From assembly GCA_007570785.1 (NCBI GenBank), contig ML664157.1, forward strand, positions 6,073,217 through 6,137,216: a stretch of DNA of 64,000 nucleotides, read 5' to 3'. Source of the DNA: Antilocapra americana. Lineage: Eukaryota > Chordata > Mammalia > Artiodactyla > Antilocapridae. Under the pieces are notes generated by a model. The model was not told the DNA's origin and made no database searches. It saw only the letters and a program-made list of their open reading frames with translations. Shown in pieces: positions 24,789 to 38,100 of the stretch. Position 1 is the first letter of the stretch. Each line of letters opens with the position of its first letter. A program made the translations under genes and the position numbers.

Positions 24789-25036
24789 AATTGTTTTTAC
24801 AGACACCAGACTCCCACACTACGAAACAGGTACATAAGCCTCAGGCTGGTTGGTATCACAAGGTTGATGATGTTGACCAAGTATCTCTCTCAGCCAACAA
24901 CCAATCAGAAAAAAAATCCAAAGCCTTACCAGGCACCCTGCAACCCACACTACTAATGTTGCCTTTAAAAACCCTTCCCTGAAAGTCACTAGGGATTTCA
25001 GGTATTTTGAGCACTGACTGCTCATTCTCCTTGCTT

Positions 25037-26384
25037 CATTTCAGTTCAGTCACTCAGTCATGTCCCAGTCTTTGCAACCAATGGACTTCAGCACACCAGG
25101 CGTCCCTGTCTGTCACCAACTCCTGGAACTTACTCAAACTCATGTCCATTGAGTCGGTGATGCCATCCAACCATCTCATCCTCTGTTGTCCCCTTCTCCT
25201 CCTGCCTTCAATCTTTCCCAGCATCAGGGTCTTTTCCAATGAGTCAATTCTTTGCATCAGGTGGCCAGAGTATTGGAATTTCAGATTCAGCATCAGTCCT
25301 TCCCCATTCAGGGCTGATTTCCTTTAGGATGGACTGGTTTGATCTCCTTGCAGTCCAAGGGACTCTCAAGAGTCTTCTCCAACACCACAGTTCAAAAACA
25401 TCAAATCTTTGGCCCTCAACTTTCTTTATAGTTCAGTTCTCACATCCATACGTGACTACTGGAAGAAACATAGCCTTGACTAGATGGACCTTTGTTGGCA
25501 AAGTAATGTCTCTGCTTTTTAATATGCTGTCTAGGTTGGTCATAACTTTTCTTCCAAGGAGCAAGCATCTTTTAAGGTAAACCATTCAATATCACAGTAA
25601 TCCAAGTCTGTGCCCTGACCAGTAATGCTGAAGCTGAAGTTGAATGGTTCTGTGAAGAACTGTAAGACCTTCTAGAATTAACACCCAAAAAAATGATGTC
25701 ATTTTTCGTTACAGGGAACTGGAATGCAAAAGTAAGAAATCAAGAAACACCTGGAGTAACAACCACATTTGGCCTTGGAGTACAGAATGCAGCAGGGCAA
25801 AGGCTAGTAGAGTTTTGCCAAGAGAATACACTGATCATAGCAAACACCCTCTTCCGACAACAAAAGAGAAGACTACACATGGACTTCATCAGATGGTCAA
25901 CACTGAAACCAGATTGATTATATTCTTTGCAGCCAACTATGGAGAAGCTCTATTCAGTCGGCAAAACAAGAGCGGGAGCTGACTGTGGCTCAGATCATGA
26001 ACTCCTTACTACCAAATTCAGACTTAAATTGAACAAAGTAGGGAAAACCACCAGACCATTCAGGTATGACTTAAATTAAATCCCTTGAGATTATACAGTG
26101 GAGATGAGAAATAGATTCAAGGGATTAGACTTGATAGACAGAGTGCAGGAGACAGGGATCAAGACCATTTACAAGAAAAAGAAATGCAAAAAAGCAAAAT
26201 GGCTGTCTGAGGAAGCCTTACAAATAACTTTGAAAAGAAGAGAAGTGAAAAGCAAAGGAGGAAAGGAAAGATATACCCATTTGAATGCAAAGTTCCAAAA
26301 AATAGCAAGGAGAGATAAGAAAGCCTCCCTCAGCGATCAATGCAAAGAAATAGAGGAAAACAATAGAATGGAAAAGAGTAGAGA
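25037..26384 (-). mobile_element. BovB LINE with 5' inversion (twin priming), in the unit B LTR
   Basis: The stretch 25037-25575 is the BovB 3' end in minus orientation. From 25576 to 26384 it is an upstream BovB segment in plus orientation: the end of the endonuclease domain (GNWNAKV, GLGVQNAAGQRL) and the linker ([14 protein letters not shown]). The whole is bracketed by TCTCCTTGCTT (25026-25036) and TCTCCTTCCTT (26385-26395), an 11-bp target duplication with one mismatch. Units A and C lack it. Confidence 0.9.
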
Positions 26385-26502
26385 TCTCCTTCCTTGGCAC
26401 CATGCAATAAATGCTGTACTTTCCTTTACCACAGTCCAGGGTCAGTTAATTGACTTTGCTATGTGTTGGATAAGCAGACCCCCCAATCTATGTTCAGTAA
26501 CA

Positions 26503-28466
26503 CTAGCAGATGATGTTCTGAGGATGACTGGTGTTGCCCTTGAATTTTATATAGTTCAGAAATTTCAACCTTTCAATGATGCAGGAACATGTCCAAAACT
26601 ACGTGTACAATGGCCATCTGGCTCCATTTTGGATGCCTGAACCACAGTTTTATATCTTGTCAGAACAAAAAACAAACATTACACATTCCTTCAAGGTTTC
26701 AAAAGAGACAGAATAGCATGTACATAGTAAGACAGCACAACATTGGTGTTTGGGCAGAAAACCTCATCTTCACTAATACTAGCAGTAGTCACATAAGAAG
26801 GGGAGCATTTATCCCTACCTTCAAATTTGGACATCCTAAACAATCTGGTGACTGCATTCTTTTTTTCAGTTGGCTAAAACAGATGGATGTTTGATGGGCC
26901 ATAAGACAGACTGTTCTACTTGGCATAAAGTTCAAGCCAAATCATGTATAATCCAGGATGACTTCTGTATATCATACTATATGAAAATTTCTTCCACTAA
27001 AATGATCAACAGGTACACGAAAAGGTACTTAATATGACTAATCATCAGGGAAGTATGATTCAAACAGTGAGATATCACTGCACACCAGTTCAGATGGTGA
27101 TTTTTTAAAAAGCCACGAGAGAAACGCAAAGATGTTGAGAACAGGGAAACCCGGTCCCATGTTGGAAGGAATGTAAACCAGTTCATCCACCATGAAAAAT
27201 GTTATATTATGTATTTTCCTCAAGAATTTGTTTTTAATTAATAGTATGTTAATGTAGAAGTTTATTTTTCATGTATCTGTTTTAATCTGAGAAAGGTTTG
27301 CTTTTTGATAGGCAAGATATTGCTCACAAATTCTATTACTTATACTGTTACTGTGACTTGTTACTAAACTTCACCTGAATGTTTTTAAAATTCAAGTATG
27401 TATTTTAAGAGAGAAACTGTTGAACAAAGCAAAAAGAAAGAGACAGAGGCAGATAGAGAAGTGTGATAGTTGATCTTTAAACATTTCACCCTGAGTCTTA
27501 TTTCATCCTGTCCAATGCCTCTCCCTCGGTTGTCAAATAATAAAACAATGACTAGATGAAAGTTGTATGTTTTTGTTTTAATACTGAGTTCATTGCCAGG
27601 CAGAGAACACATACCAGGTAAAAAATTCAGTGAGTCATTTTCAGAGGAGGAAAAGCAGACGTTTTTAAAGAGTGAAAGGTCATACTCCACAATGGTTATG
27701 GTCATTAAGAATTGAAATGCAGCTATTTATGTAGTACTGATGAGTCCATAGGTCTGCATACAAGGCCCCTTGATCAATTGTCAGGAAAGAATTTCCAGTT
27801 AAATTCAGGTCAGGGTTACTTAAATTCATGGTTCTTTAAGAAAATTAGCCTCAGAAGTGCTAAACAGAGCATTAAGTTTTGATTCTCTCCTGGGCAAGTA
27901 GCTCTGTAATTTAAATTTTTTTCCTTTTATACTATCCACCTTCTATACAGAAATTCCCTTAATAACACATAACAATGTAGTTATCCAAGTTCTTTTTCTT
28001 CCTTTCTAGAGAGTAGAACAGTGACAGAATCACACATTTTACATAAATCAGCAGAATTAGCTTGGGTCATCGGTAAATGACATCTTCATTTCCAATATTA
28101 TTTAGTGGAGATATGTAACAATTGAGGTTATGTATTATCAATTGAGGTTATATATTAACCAAATAGAATTTGAAATAGCAAGTTATATATTAAGCTGAGA
28201 ATTGCACTGTTAAAATTGGACTTACAAAGTCTACATCAGTGCCCATCATTTCACAAAGTTCATTATCTTTCCCTGGTTTATCCAACAGTGGACCTACGAC
28301 TTGGCTTAGACTTGGGTGCTGCAAAGTTTTCCATTATTCACTCCAAAACTACTCCAGTCATTACACAGCCATTAAGATGATCAATTTGTACATTATTGGC
28401 TTTTAATGAAACTATAATAAAGATATCATTAAAGATCAAACTTTTTTATGGATCCCTTTGCTTTTC
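26503..28466. other. 5' flank of copy B
   Basis: It begins with the post-LTR block (26503-26870) shared by all units. An L1 remnant follows at 26960-27235, then DNA homologous to the flanks of copies A and C. It contains no gene and leads to the copy B promoter region. Confidence 0.6.
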
Positions 28467-28690
28467 TTTCTTTCCTGGTGGCTCAAACAGTAAAGAAACT
28501 GCAAGCAATGCGGGAGAATGCGGTTCAATCCTTAGGTCAAAAGAGCCCCTGCAAAAGATCCCCTGGAATACCCACTCCAGTATTGTATCCTGGAGAATTC
28601 CATGGACAGAGGAGCCTGGTGGGCTACAGTCCATGGGGTCAAAAAAGCCGGATACATCTGAGCAACTAAGACACACACAGAGAGGGAGTG
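28467..28690 (+). mobile_element. Bov-tA SINE upstream of copy B exon 1
   Basis: The head TTTCCTGGTGGCTCAAAC and Bov-A body end in a CACACACAG tail. It lies about 320 bases before the start codon and is absent at 53140 upstream of copy C. Confidence 0.88.
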
Positions 28691-28947
28691 TGTGTCTGTT
28701 CTATTTTCCAGAATCTTTGAGAATATTCTCTAAATTGGTGTTCCACAATTATTTTTCTCATATGCTAATGCAGACATATTTGATATGACCTGTTAAAATG
28801 TGAATGTTATCCTTTGCAAACAGCACAGTGAAACTTCAGCTCTTATCCTCAGTGCTAGTCTTTTGTACCTGCCCTGTAACAACCTATTGTGCCAATGAGT
28901 GAACTCCATGGCCCAGAAGTTGCATAATAACTGGGTGGTGTTTGCCT

Positions 28948-29012
28948 CTATTTAGTTTGGCATTGAAATGAGGTTTAATACTATCTTGCTCAAGAAACAA
29001 AACAGTTAAAAC
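28948..29012 (+). promoter_or_regulatory. Conserved block just upstream of the copy B start codon
   Basis: This stretch is well conserved with 53404-53469 before copy C, and both end at the ATG. It contains an AT-rich GGTTTAATACT motif matching GGTATAATACT in copy C. It is probably 5' UTR or core promoter. The motif is only about 35 bases from the ATG, so calling it a TATA box would be speculative. Confidence 0.35.
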
Positions 29013-29150
29013 ATGGGGAAAAAATCTGTTGGCTTTCTAATATTGGGAGTCCTCTTAGCAGCTTATATTTATGAACCTCTTCCAGATAATGTTGAAGAAC
29101 CATGGAAAATAATGCTGTTAAATACTTTTTTAAAAACGTCATCATATTTG
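29013..29150 (+). CDS. AADAC: AADAC copy B exon 1 (residues 1-46)
   Basis: The start codon has A at -3 and G at +4. The exon encodes a lysine-flanked hydrophobic signal-anchor helix followed by the [10 protein letters not shown] block typical of AADAC, and ends in phase 0 at a GTAAGT donor. The homologous exon is at 53470-53607 in copy C and is missing from copy A. Confidence 0.92.
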
Positions 29151-32100
29151 GTAAGTGAAAATATTTATTAATCAAGAAAGTCAAATTTTCTAAGATTCTA
29201 GCTTTGTTTCATTTTGTTTTTACAAGTTCTTCATAACCTTGGCTTTCTGTTGTCAAATTCTCCTGACTGCTGTACTGCTGAGTATACTGAGTATACTGCT
29301 GAGCAGACTGTAACAAGATGACCATGGAGGCTTTCAGGTTGTATTTCTAATGTGATCTATTCTGATAGCAGTAAAAATGTGTGTGTGTGCATATGTGTGT
29401 GTGTGACAATCTTGTTTTATTTTTTCTACTCTTGTGTGCTTTCAGAATTTCATACGAAATTCAGAAGTCATATGCTTGAACTATTCTGTAGTTACCTATG
29501 ACGTTTACACACTAGTAATGGCTTTGGAACACAATATATACTATAGACATGCAAGTAGGTTCTTATGGTAGAGAAAAGCTGACTGAAAATGCCTAATAAA
29601 ACACACGAGAGGTTTGTTATTATTGGTCAGTCGTCCAGTTGTGTCTGACTCTCTGTGACCCCATGGACTGCAGCACACCAGGCTTTTCTGTCCCTCACAA
29701 TATCCCTAAGTTTGCCCAAGTGTCCAAGGTCCATATAGTCAAGAATGAGAGATTTAGTTAGAGGCAGTCAGTTATCACCACTGGATTTGTTATGACTACT
29801 TATTTGGAAACCTGATCCAGTTTATTCCTCTAACCTTCTCACTGCAAAATTAGCCTCCTTCCCTCCCCTATCTGTCTCTCTGTCTCTTTTTGTCCCTCTC
29901 TCTATATAAAAGGAATCAGCAAAGATTGTTTGGTGGCAGATTGGAAACTGCTAGAGTTCTGACCAGTATAAACCTTTAATCTCAAATGAGTATTTCCAGG
30001 AATGGAAAGCTCACTACTGTTTTATGTAGTCTACTCCGGTTTTAAAAAAATAATTTTAAATAAATTTCATTTTTTGAATAGTGATGTACCCATATATTTC
30101 AAAAATCAAATCAATATATAAAAAAGTGGATACTGAGAATTCCTGCTCCCATTCTTGGCTCTTTCCATTCTTTTCTCTGCCCAGGTCTTTGGAGAACACA
30201 TTTTATTAGCTCTTATGATTCATTCTGGGATTGCTTTTTACACAAGATGCTAATAATAATAAATACAGCAATAAAAACATATTTTTGTCTCCTTTTCATT
30301 CTTCCATAAGAAACAACATAACAAGTGTTCTGTTGGGTTTTTTCCATTTCTCATTTAATCATATAGCTTATAGATCTTTCCACATCTTCACATAAAAAGT
30401 CCCCTCATTCTTTTTTTTACATAATGCAAAGGATTCAGTAAGTGAATAAAATATAGTTCACTTATTCAGCCCTACTGAGGTGAAAAGTTTTGTTATTTTT
30501 AGTATTTTGGTATCACAAGCAATAAAATAGAAATATATGAAAAACTTTTGGAGGTTGCATTTTGTCTATGATAAATCCATGAAGTGGGATTACTGAGCCA
30601 ATTGGAATTTTGCTAATTATTGCAAAGTTGTTCTGCAATATTTTCCACTCCAACCAGCAAGGCATGAGAATATCCATATTCTCTCAGTTATCAACAAAAG
30701 TATATTGTAATTTTTCTTGTTTTTATATAAAATAAATGATAAATTGTATTCTAGTACAATTTTATTTTGGGTTTCTTTTAGATTCTGCCTAAGAAGCTCA
30801 GGAAGGAGAAACTTTGTTTCCCACAGATAGTCCTTTAAGATGATTCATACTGCTACTATTGTGAGACAAGTCTGGGAGTGCTCCAACAGGCTAAGAAAAT
30901 AACAAATGTTTTCCTCTTTGTAACTACCACCTTTGTTTCAGTGTCTATATGTGCACTAATGTTCATGATAATGGCTGGCATGTGTACTCCATTATGGAAG
31001 CAAAATAGTAGTCTAGCCCAGTTTGTGTGTATTAAGTAGAGCTGGCTTAAATAATTTTTCAAGCCTGGTGCAAAACAAAAACTTGAGAACCTTTGTTCAA
31101 AAGGCAGGGAGAAAAATGCACAAAGATATTTAATCGTAAAGCTTTTCCTTTAAAAACATTTATTACTCATGATATATAATATATGTGAGCTTTGCAGGTG
31201 GCACAATGGTAAAGAATCTACCTGCCGATGCAGGAGATGGAAGAGACAAGGGTTCGATCCATGGGTTGGGAAGATCCCCTGAAGTAGGAAATGGAAACGA
31301 CTTCAGTGTTCTTGTCTGGAAAATCCCATGGACAGAGGAGCCTAGTGGGCTATATTTCAGGGGTTGCAAAAGTCAGACACGACTGATCACACACACACAA
31401 TGTTGTGCTAGATATGTTTGGGCTTCCCTGGTTGTTCAGTGGTAAAGAATCTGCCTGCCAATGCAGGAGATGCAGGTTGGATCCCTGGGTTGGGAAGATC
31501 CCCTGGAGTAGGAAATGTCAACCTACTCCAGTATTCTTGCCTGGGAAATCCCATGAACAGAGGAGCCTGGTAGGCTACAGTCCACGTGTCACAAAAAGTC
31601 AAGCATGACTTAGCAAATAAATGGCAGCAACAAATAATACAGGTAATAGTGAATACATGAATGACAACAGATACAAATTATAAAAATATATATGGAATTT
31701 ATGTGTTACAATGAATAATAATAACTTATTAATGTAATGCTTTTGATTTATCAAGTCTTTTCTCATTTTTCTATAAAGTTATTCATCAGGTCAACAAGAT
31801 CTATACTTTTAGCAACTTCATTTTCAATACATATAATTGAAAGTGAAACCAATTGTTTATGGCAAACACAAGATCACATTAATTTTTAATAATCTGTATA
31901 TTTTAGATGTTAACTCCTTATCAGTTAAATCATTTATATAACATCTTCTCCCATTCAGTAGACAGACTTCTCATTTTGTTGATAGTATCCTTCACTGTGA
32001 AAAAGCTTTTTAATTTGATATAGTCCCATTTGTTTATTTTTGCTTTTGTTTCCCTTGTCTGAAGAGACATTTCCAGAAAAACATTACAGGGACTGATGTC

Positions 32101-35100
32101 AGAGAGCATATTGCCTACTTTTTGAAGAGTTTTATTGATTCAGTCTTACATTTATGTCTTTAATATATTTTTAGTATATTTTTTAAATGATGTGAGAAAG
32201 TAGTCCTGTTTGATTCTTAGCATGTAGCTGTCCAATTTTCCCAACACCATTTATTGAAGAGGCTGTATTTTTCCCCATTGTATATTCTTGTCCTTTGTCA
32301 TAGATTAATTGTCCATATAAGTGCGAGTTTATTTCTGGTCTTGAGATTCTAATCCATTGATGTCTGGATCTGATTTTTTCCAGTATCACAATTCTAATCC
32401 ATTGATGCCTGGGTTTGTTTTTTTCCATATAGTCCTTATTTGATCAATATAGCTTAGTAGTATAGTTTGAAATCAGAAAGCATGATACCTCCAGCATTGT
32501 TATTTTTTATCAGAATTGTTTGGGTTATTCAGAGTCTTTGTATTTCCATACAATTTTAGAGTTCTTTATTCTAATTCTATGAAACATGCCATTGGTATTT
32601 TGACAGAGATTGTTTTGACTCTGTAGATTACCTTGGGGAGTATGGTCATTTTAACAGTAATAATGTCAATTCTTCTAATTCATAAGGATCATATATCACA
32701 TATCTGTCTGTTTGTGTCATCTTCAATTTCTTTCCAAATGTCTTATAGTTATTGAAGTCCTGGTCCCATTTTGCCCTGCATACTCCCTGGGGGGCCAGTC
32801 CAGTTGATTGGAGCACACATTGACTACTGCCTACTGTATCTATGGGTCTGAGCATTTAAAATTGTGTCTTTTCATTTATTCTGATATTGGTAAAATGCAA
32901 CTTCTCCATTTTTCTGATTATTCTGACTGGAGGCTGATCAGTTTCATGGGATTTTTTTTTCAAGGAATAAATCTTCAATTTTTTTATTTTATTGATTTTT
33001 AGGGTTTTTTTCCCTTTATTCTTTCCTTCATACTTTGAGTTTAATATGCTAATGTAATTCTAAATTTGTAGTGGAGGAAGCTTAGGTCAGTTCCTTTAGA
33101 CCTTTCTTCTCCTCTAATAATGCACTTAAAGCTAAGAATTTTCCTTCAGTCAATGATTTTTCTGCACTCTACAAATTTTGATATGCTATAATTTCATTTT
33201 CAATTGCTTAAAAATATTTTTTCAATTTGTCTAGAGGTATCCTTTCCTTGGCCAATGAGTTATATGTTGTTTAGTCTCCAAAGGCATAGAGATTTCTTAT
33301 ACACTACTATCTTTTTAGTGTTTATTTTACTTATACTGTGAATTGACAACTACTCTGTATGATCTTAATTTTTTGGGCTTGTTGAGATATTTTTCCCCAA
33401 AATTTGTCATGTGGTACATCTTTGTGAAATTTCTTTATGCAGTTGAAAAAAAATGTGTATTCTGTTTTCATTGAGTGGAATGTCCTCAATACATTAATTC
33501 TGTTGAGTTGATAGTTTTTTTCAAATTTTCTATATGTTTACTATTTTCCTATTTACTTTTTCTATCAGTAAATGAGATAAGAATGCAATTTCCAACTAAT
33601 AATTTTGGATTTTTTTTGGTTTCTCCTTTCTGTTTTTCAATTATTGATTCCTGCATTATTAAGCTCTGTTACTGTTTGCATACACATTTCAGTATTCCTG
33701 TGTCTTGGATAACTAAGCTTTTTGTTATTATGATTCCTAATACTGTGCCTTTTTCCAGAAACATATAATATAATACAGTCTTGTTATCAAGATGGCAGGT
33801 GATTGGTTGCAGAAATCCCCTCAGAAACCAATATCAGTGCTGAAGTCCCTTATATTAAATAGCACAGACCAATTCATATAGCCAGTCCTCCTATGAGTGG
33901 ATTTTGTATCTGTGGATTCAACCCGTGTGTGCCTGCTAAGTCACTTGTTATGTCTGACTTTGTGCAACACTATGGACTGTAAACTGCCAGGATCCTCTGT
34001 TCATTGGCTTCTCAAGGCAGAAATATTGGAGTGGGTTGCCCCCTTCCAGGGGATCTTCCCTATCCACAGGATCAAACTGGCCTCTCCTATGTCTCCTGCA
34101 TTGGCAGGTGGTTCTTTACCAAAAGCACAACCTGGGAAGCCTGGATTCAACTCACCAGAGATCACAACCCTAGGATATGGAAGGCCAATTGTATTTTGCT
34201 TTCTTAGCATAACTGTATTAAGGTTTGTATTTTACCATCATTTAAATAAAATTAGGAGAAATGAAAGAAGGTTAAAAGAGTGTTTATTCCACTATTTTGT
34301 TGTATTTGCCATTTCTTTTGAATTACATATTTGAAAATTGAGTATTTTTGTTCCTTAGAACCTCAGTCATTCTAGATTTTTCATGAAAAAAATGTTGGAG
34401 TCTTTTGTCGACTGAATTGTTAGTCTATTTCTTATTTTAATCAGTTCATTATATACTCTAAAGACTATCTTTTTCATAATTGCAAGTTTATTATTTACAT
34501 TGTGCTTTGACCTTCCAACCACTTTCCTAGATTTTTTAAATATTACTGTTAAATTTAACAAAACTTAATTTATCAATATGTCTTTCATAGCCTTTGGGTT
34601 TTGTTTGGTTTTTAATATGTGTGTGTGTTATATATTTTATTAAACTCTTCTTAAGGACTCTTTCTTTTCATTCAACCTCTTGGAGTCTGAAAGTATAGGA
34701 ATAGCAAACAACCTGTATATCTCTATCACCACATTTTGTTTTTCTCTAGACTAAGCTTACTTAATCTGACTGAAAGGTCTTCTCTTCAGTTGATCCTACA
34801 AACTCTTTTTTCCTTTTAATTCTTAGTTAAAGTAGAAGTTCAAAACCTTTTCCTCACCTTGACAATTATTTCAAAGAGTTTTTCCCATATTTATATTACA
34901 ATGTCCTTTTATAACTTAAGTCTTTCATTTGACTGTGAGTTTCTTCTTTTGTTTTTTTTTTTGAGGATTAATAGCTTGCTTAATTGATGAATAGCTGTGC
35001 ATTGACAATAGAATTATATATTCCATACTAATATGTATTGGGTGAGTGTATAAGTGAGGATTAGTGTCACCTAGGTTATTCATCATACAATAATAAAGCA

Positions 35101-38100
35101 TCTGGGTTTGTATATTTTCTGGTGATATAATCATTGATTTTTCTGACTCTATGACTTTTGGTGTCATATTGCATATTTATGTACACCTCTTGGCTCAAAA
35201 CATTTTTTACGGTTAGAGTATATGTGTATTTTTATTTCATTTTAGGCCCTGTTTGCTGAAATATTCGGGCTAAACCATTTCATGAAATCGATGAAACTCC
35301 TTTCAAGCATTCAAAGTTTTCCACCAACATCAGATGAAAACATAATTGTGAGAGATACAACATTCAACAGTATTCCTGTCCGTATATATGTGCCCCAACA
35401 GGAGACAAAATCATTAAGAAGAGGCTTGTTTTATATTCATGGTGGTGGCTGGTGTTTGGGCAGTAATGGTAAGAGTGATACATTGGTAAATTCATTTCAT
35501 ATAATGTAAATGATGATTCTCAATATTAGGAGCTACAAATTAAATATCATGCTCTTGTTTCTGAAATTCTTTTCATGAAAGCAACATGAATCAAGTTTTT
35601 GAAATCTCAGTCTGAATAAAATTTTATTAACATTCAGAATTTGACACATTTTTGTTACAAAAATTAGGACAGTTTCTGATCCTACCACTCACTGACAGAA
35701 CCTAAAAATTTTGCAGAATGAAGATTAAGCACATTAGCAAAGAAAAACTCTTGTCTTTTAAACTCATTAACATATTGCTGGAAATGTCTTATTCATCCTT
35801 TAAGACTCAAGTGATTATTTTCCAAGTTCCTAATGGCCCAATATAGATGGGAAAAAACTTTCCAATTACTTAATTAAATGCTAAGGTATAATCAGCTTTC
35901 TTGAAATCATCTCCTGCTTAACAGTATAGGACTAAATAATGGGTTGCATTTTCTTTTTTTTTTTCTTGAAGAACATCTCTATCCTTTCCCAGATCAAGTT
36001 GTTCTCTGGAAAAACAGTTTAGTTTTTATGTTGAAAGAAGACATTTAGTACCTTTTTTCATGTGTATTATCACAATGGACAGGACTGTGGATTGAAAGTA
36101 GGAAGATGGTGTTCAAGGCCCAAGGTCCAGTGCACTGAGAGTGTGGCTGGCAAGGGTAAGACATGCTACTGTCCTCTGCTGAAAATGCTGGCAAATGAAA
36201 AGGAAAACTGATCAGGGCAAGTGAAAGAATCACCAGACTTAGTGATTCACATTCTATTGACATGTGAATATGTAAACTGATCAACAGGAAGCTAAGTATT
36301 AGACTTTTTTCTCTAGGTAATATTTTAAGATAAAGGGAAGAAATGCAAAGTCATCACAGTAAACTTTATTCTTGACAGTATCATTTTTCAAATCTTATAG
36401 TGGTCCAGTAATTTTTCTTTTATTTCAGATTATTATAGCTATGACCTTCTGTCAAGATGGACAGCAGACAGACTCGATGCAGTTGTCATATCAACCAAGT
36501 AAGAGCTGTGTTATTTGATTTTAGGCCATATGCCTTACATATCAATATATACTCAACTAGATGGAGTGTCTTACTACGGCAAAAATTAATCTGTGCCTTT
36601 GATGACATTGACTATGGGCAGAGAAACCTAATGTCAGAAGCTGTCCAGTCCAGCAGTGGAGAGAAAAGGCATACACCATATTTGAAGAAGGAACAGAGGC
36701 CAGAAAGGCAAGATGTTGTTCAAGTGAAGTTAGCCAACAGTATCACATGGATTTAACTGCTACCTCTGGGTCATTCCCTATAATTAGCAGGATATTAAGG
36801 AAAATTGGGAGCCAGAGAATTGAGGTTGGATGTCAGTTCTGCAGATTGGTAACTGTGTGATATTTTAAAGGATATTGAAGTCTAAGTATTTGCATATCTC
36901 ATCATTGACATGAGGACTACATATTAAAATACATGTAACAGTGCTTAGAAAGGTGCCTAGAAGTTAGTAATCCATTTATATTACCCATATTTACCATGAA
37001 AGTAAGACAACACCTATCTCAAAGTCCATTCTAATACACAATTTAGAAAGAGTAGGGAAAAGATTTAAATTTTCTATAGAACATACTCTCTGTGAGTAAT
37101 GTAATAATGGAATAGTTATCATGTTAAACTGATGTATTTTGATAAAACAACAGTAATTCTAGAGAAACAAGTAATACTAATGATATTTTAAAAAAAAAAA
37201 AGAACATTTACCAAAAATAATCACTCTGCAAATATTTTTTTTCTGGGAAAGGTAGCAGCTAGTAAGTTTTTCCCCAAGACTGAACCAAATTCAACAATTG
37301 GACTTTACATTTTTATTGTAAAAATGGCAATATTTAGAGATTCCCAGTCAAATTTTATGATGAGGAAAAACGTTTTTGATTTTGGATCAAGAGTCCAGGA
37401 AAATCAATGGTTACAGCACAGGGAACTCTGCTCAATATTCTGTTATAAACTACATGGGAAAAGAATCTGAAAAAGAATGGATATATGTATATGTGTAATG
37501 GAATCACTTTGCTGTGCTCTTGAAAGTAACACAACAATGTTAACCAAATATAAGCCAATATAAAGTAAAAATTAAATAAAAATTTTTAAATGGTAAGAAA
37601 ATCAATGATTAAGAATGCATTGTTCTCCTGCTTACAGCTACAGACTAGCCCCAAAGTACCATTTTCCAGTTCAGTTTGAAGATGTGTACACTGCATTAAA
37701 ATGGTTTTTAGACCCCCAAATTCTTGACAGCTATGGTGTAGATCCAGGAAGAATCGGGATCTCTGGAGACAGTGCTGGGGGGAATTTAGCTGCAGCAGTG
37801 ACACAGCAGGTAAGATGCTCAGCATTCTCACTTACTGCATTTTCTTTATCTTTCATTTACTAACTTTTGACTCATACATCGGGATTATAAATATAATTTG
37901 TCACTAATTGTATTTACTTATTTAGGGAACATTGAGAAGAATGATTTCATACTTTGATACTTCTTTATATATAAAATGCTGAAACAATTTCCTATATAGT
38001 TCATTGGCATTTTTAATGAGAGAAAATCAATAAAGGGTAACAATAAATATAATTAAGAAATCAGAATATTGTATGTAATCTAGTATATTCATGACATATG

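Larger units (their letters stand above)
24629..26502 (+). repeat. Solo LTR, unit B copy, split by SINE and BovB
   Basis: It starts TGTCTGAAACAC and ends CAGTAACA, like the unit A LTR. A CHR-type SINE (24661-24788) and a twin-primed BovB (25037-26384) interrupt it. The LTR 3' part with AATAAATGCTG resumes at 26396. Confidence 0.72.
29151..35245. other. Copy B intron 1
   Basis: It opens with GTAAGT and ends TTTTAG. It includes a BovB 3' tip (29625-29745, minus), two Bov-tA copies, a minus-strand L1 ORF2 relic (31820-33760) shared with copies A and C, and a reverse Bov-tA at 33925-34142. No independent gene was seen. Confidence 0.7.
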
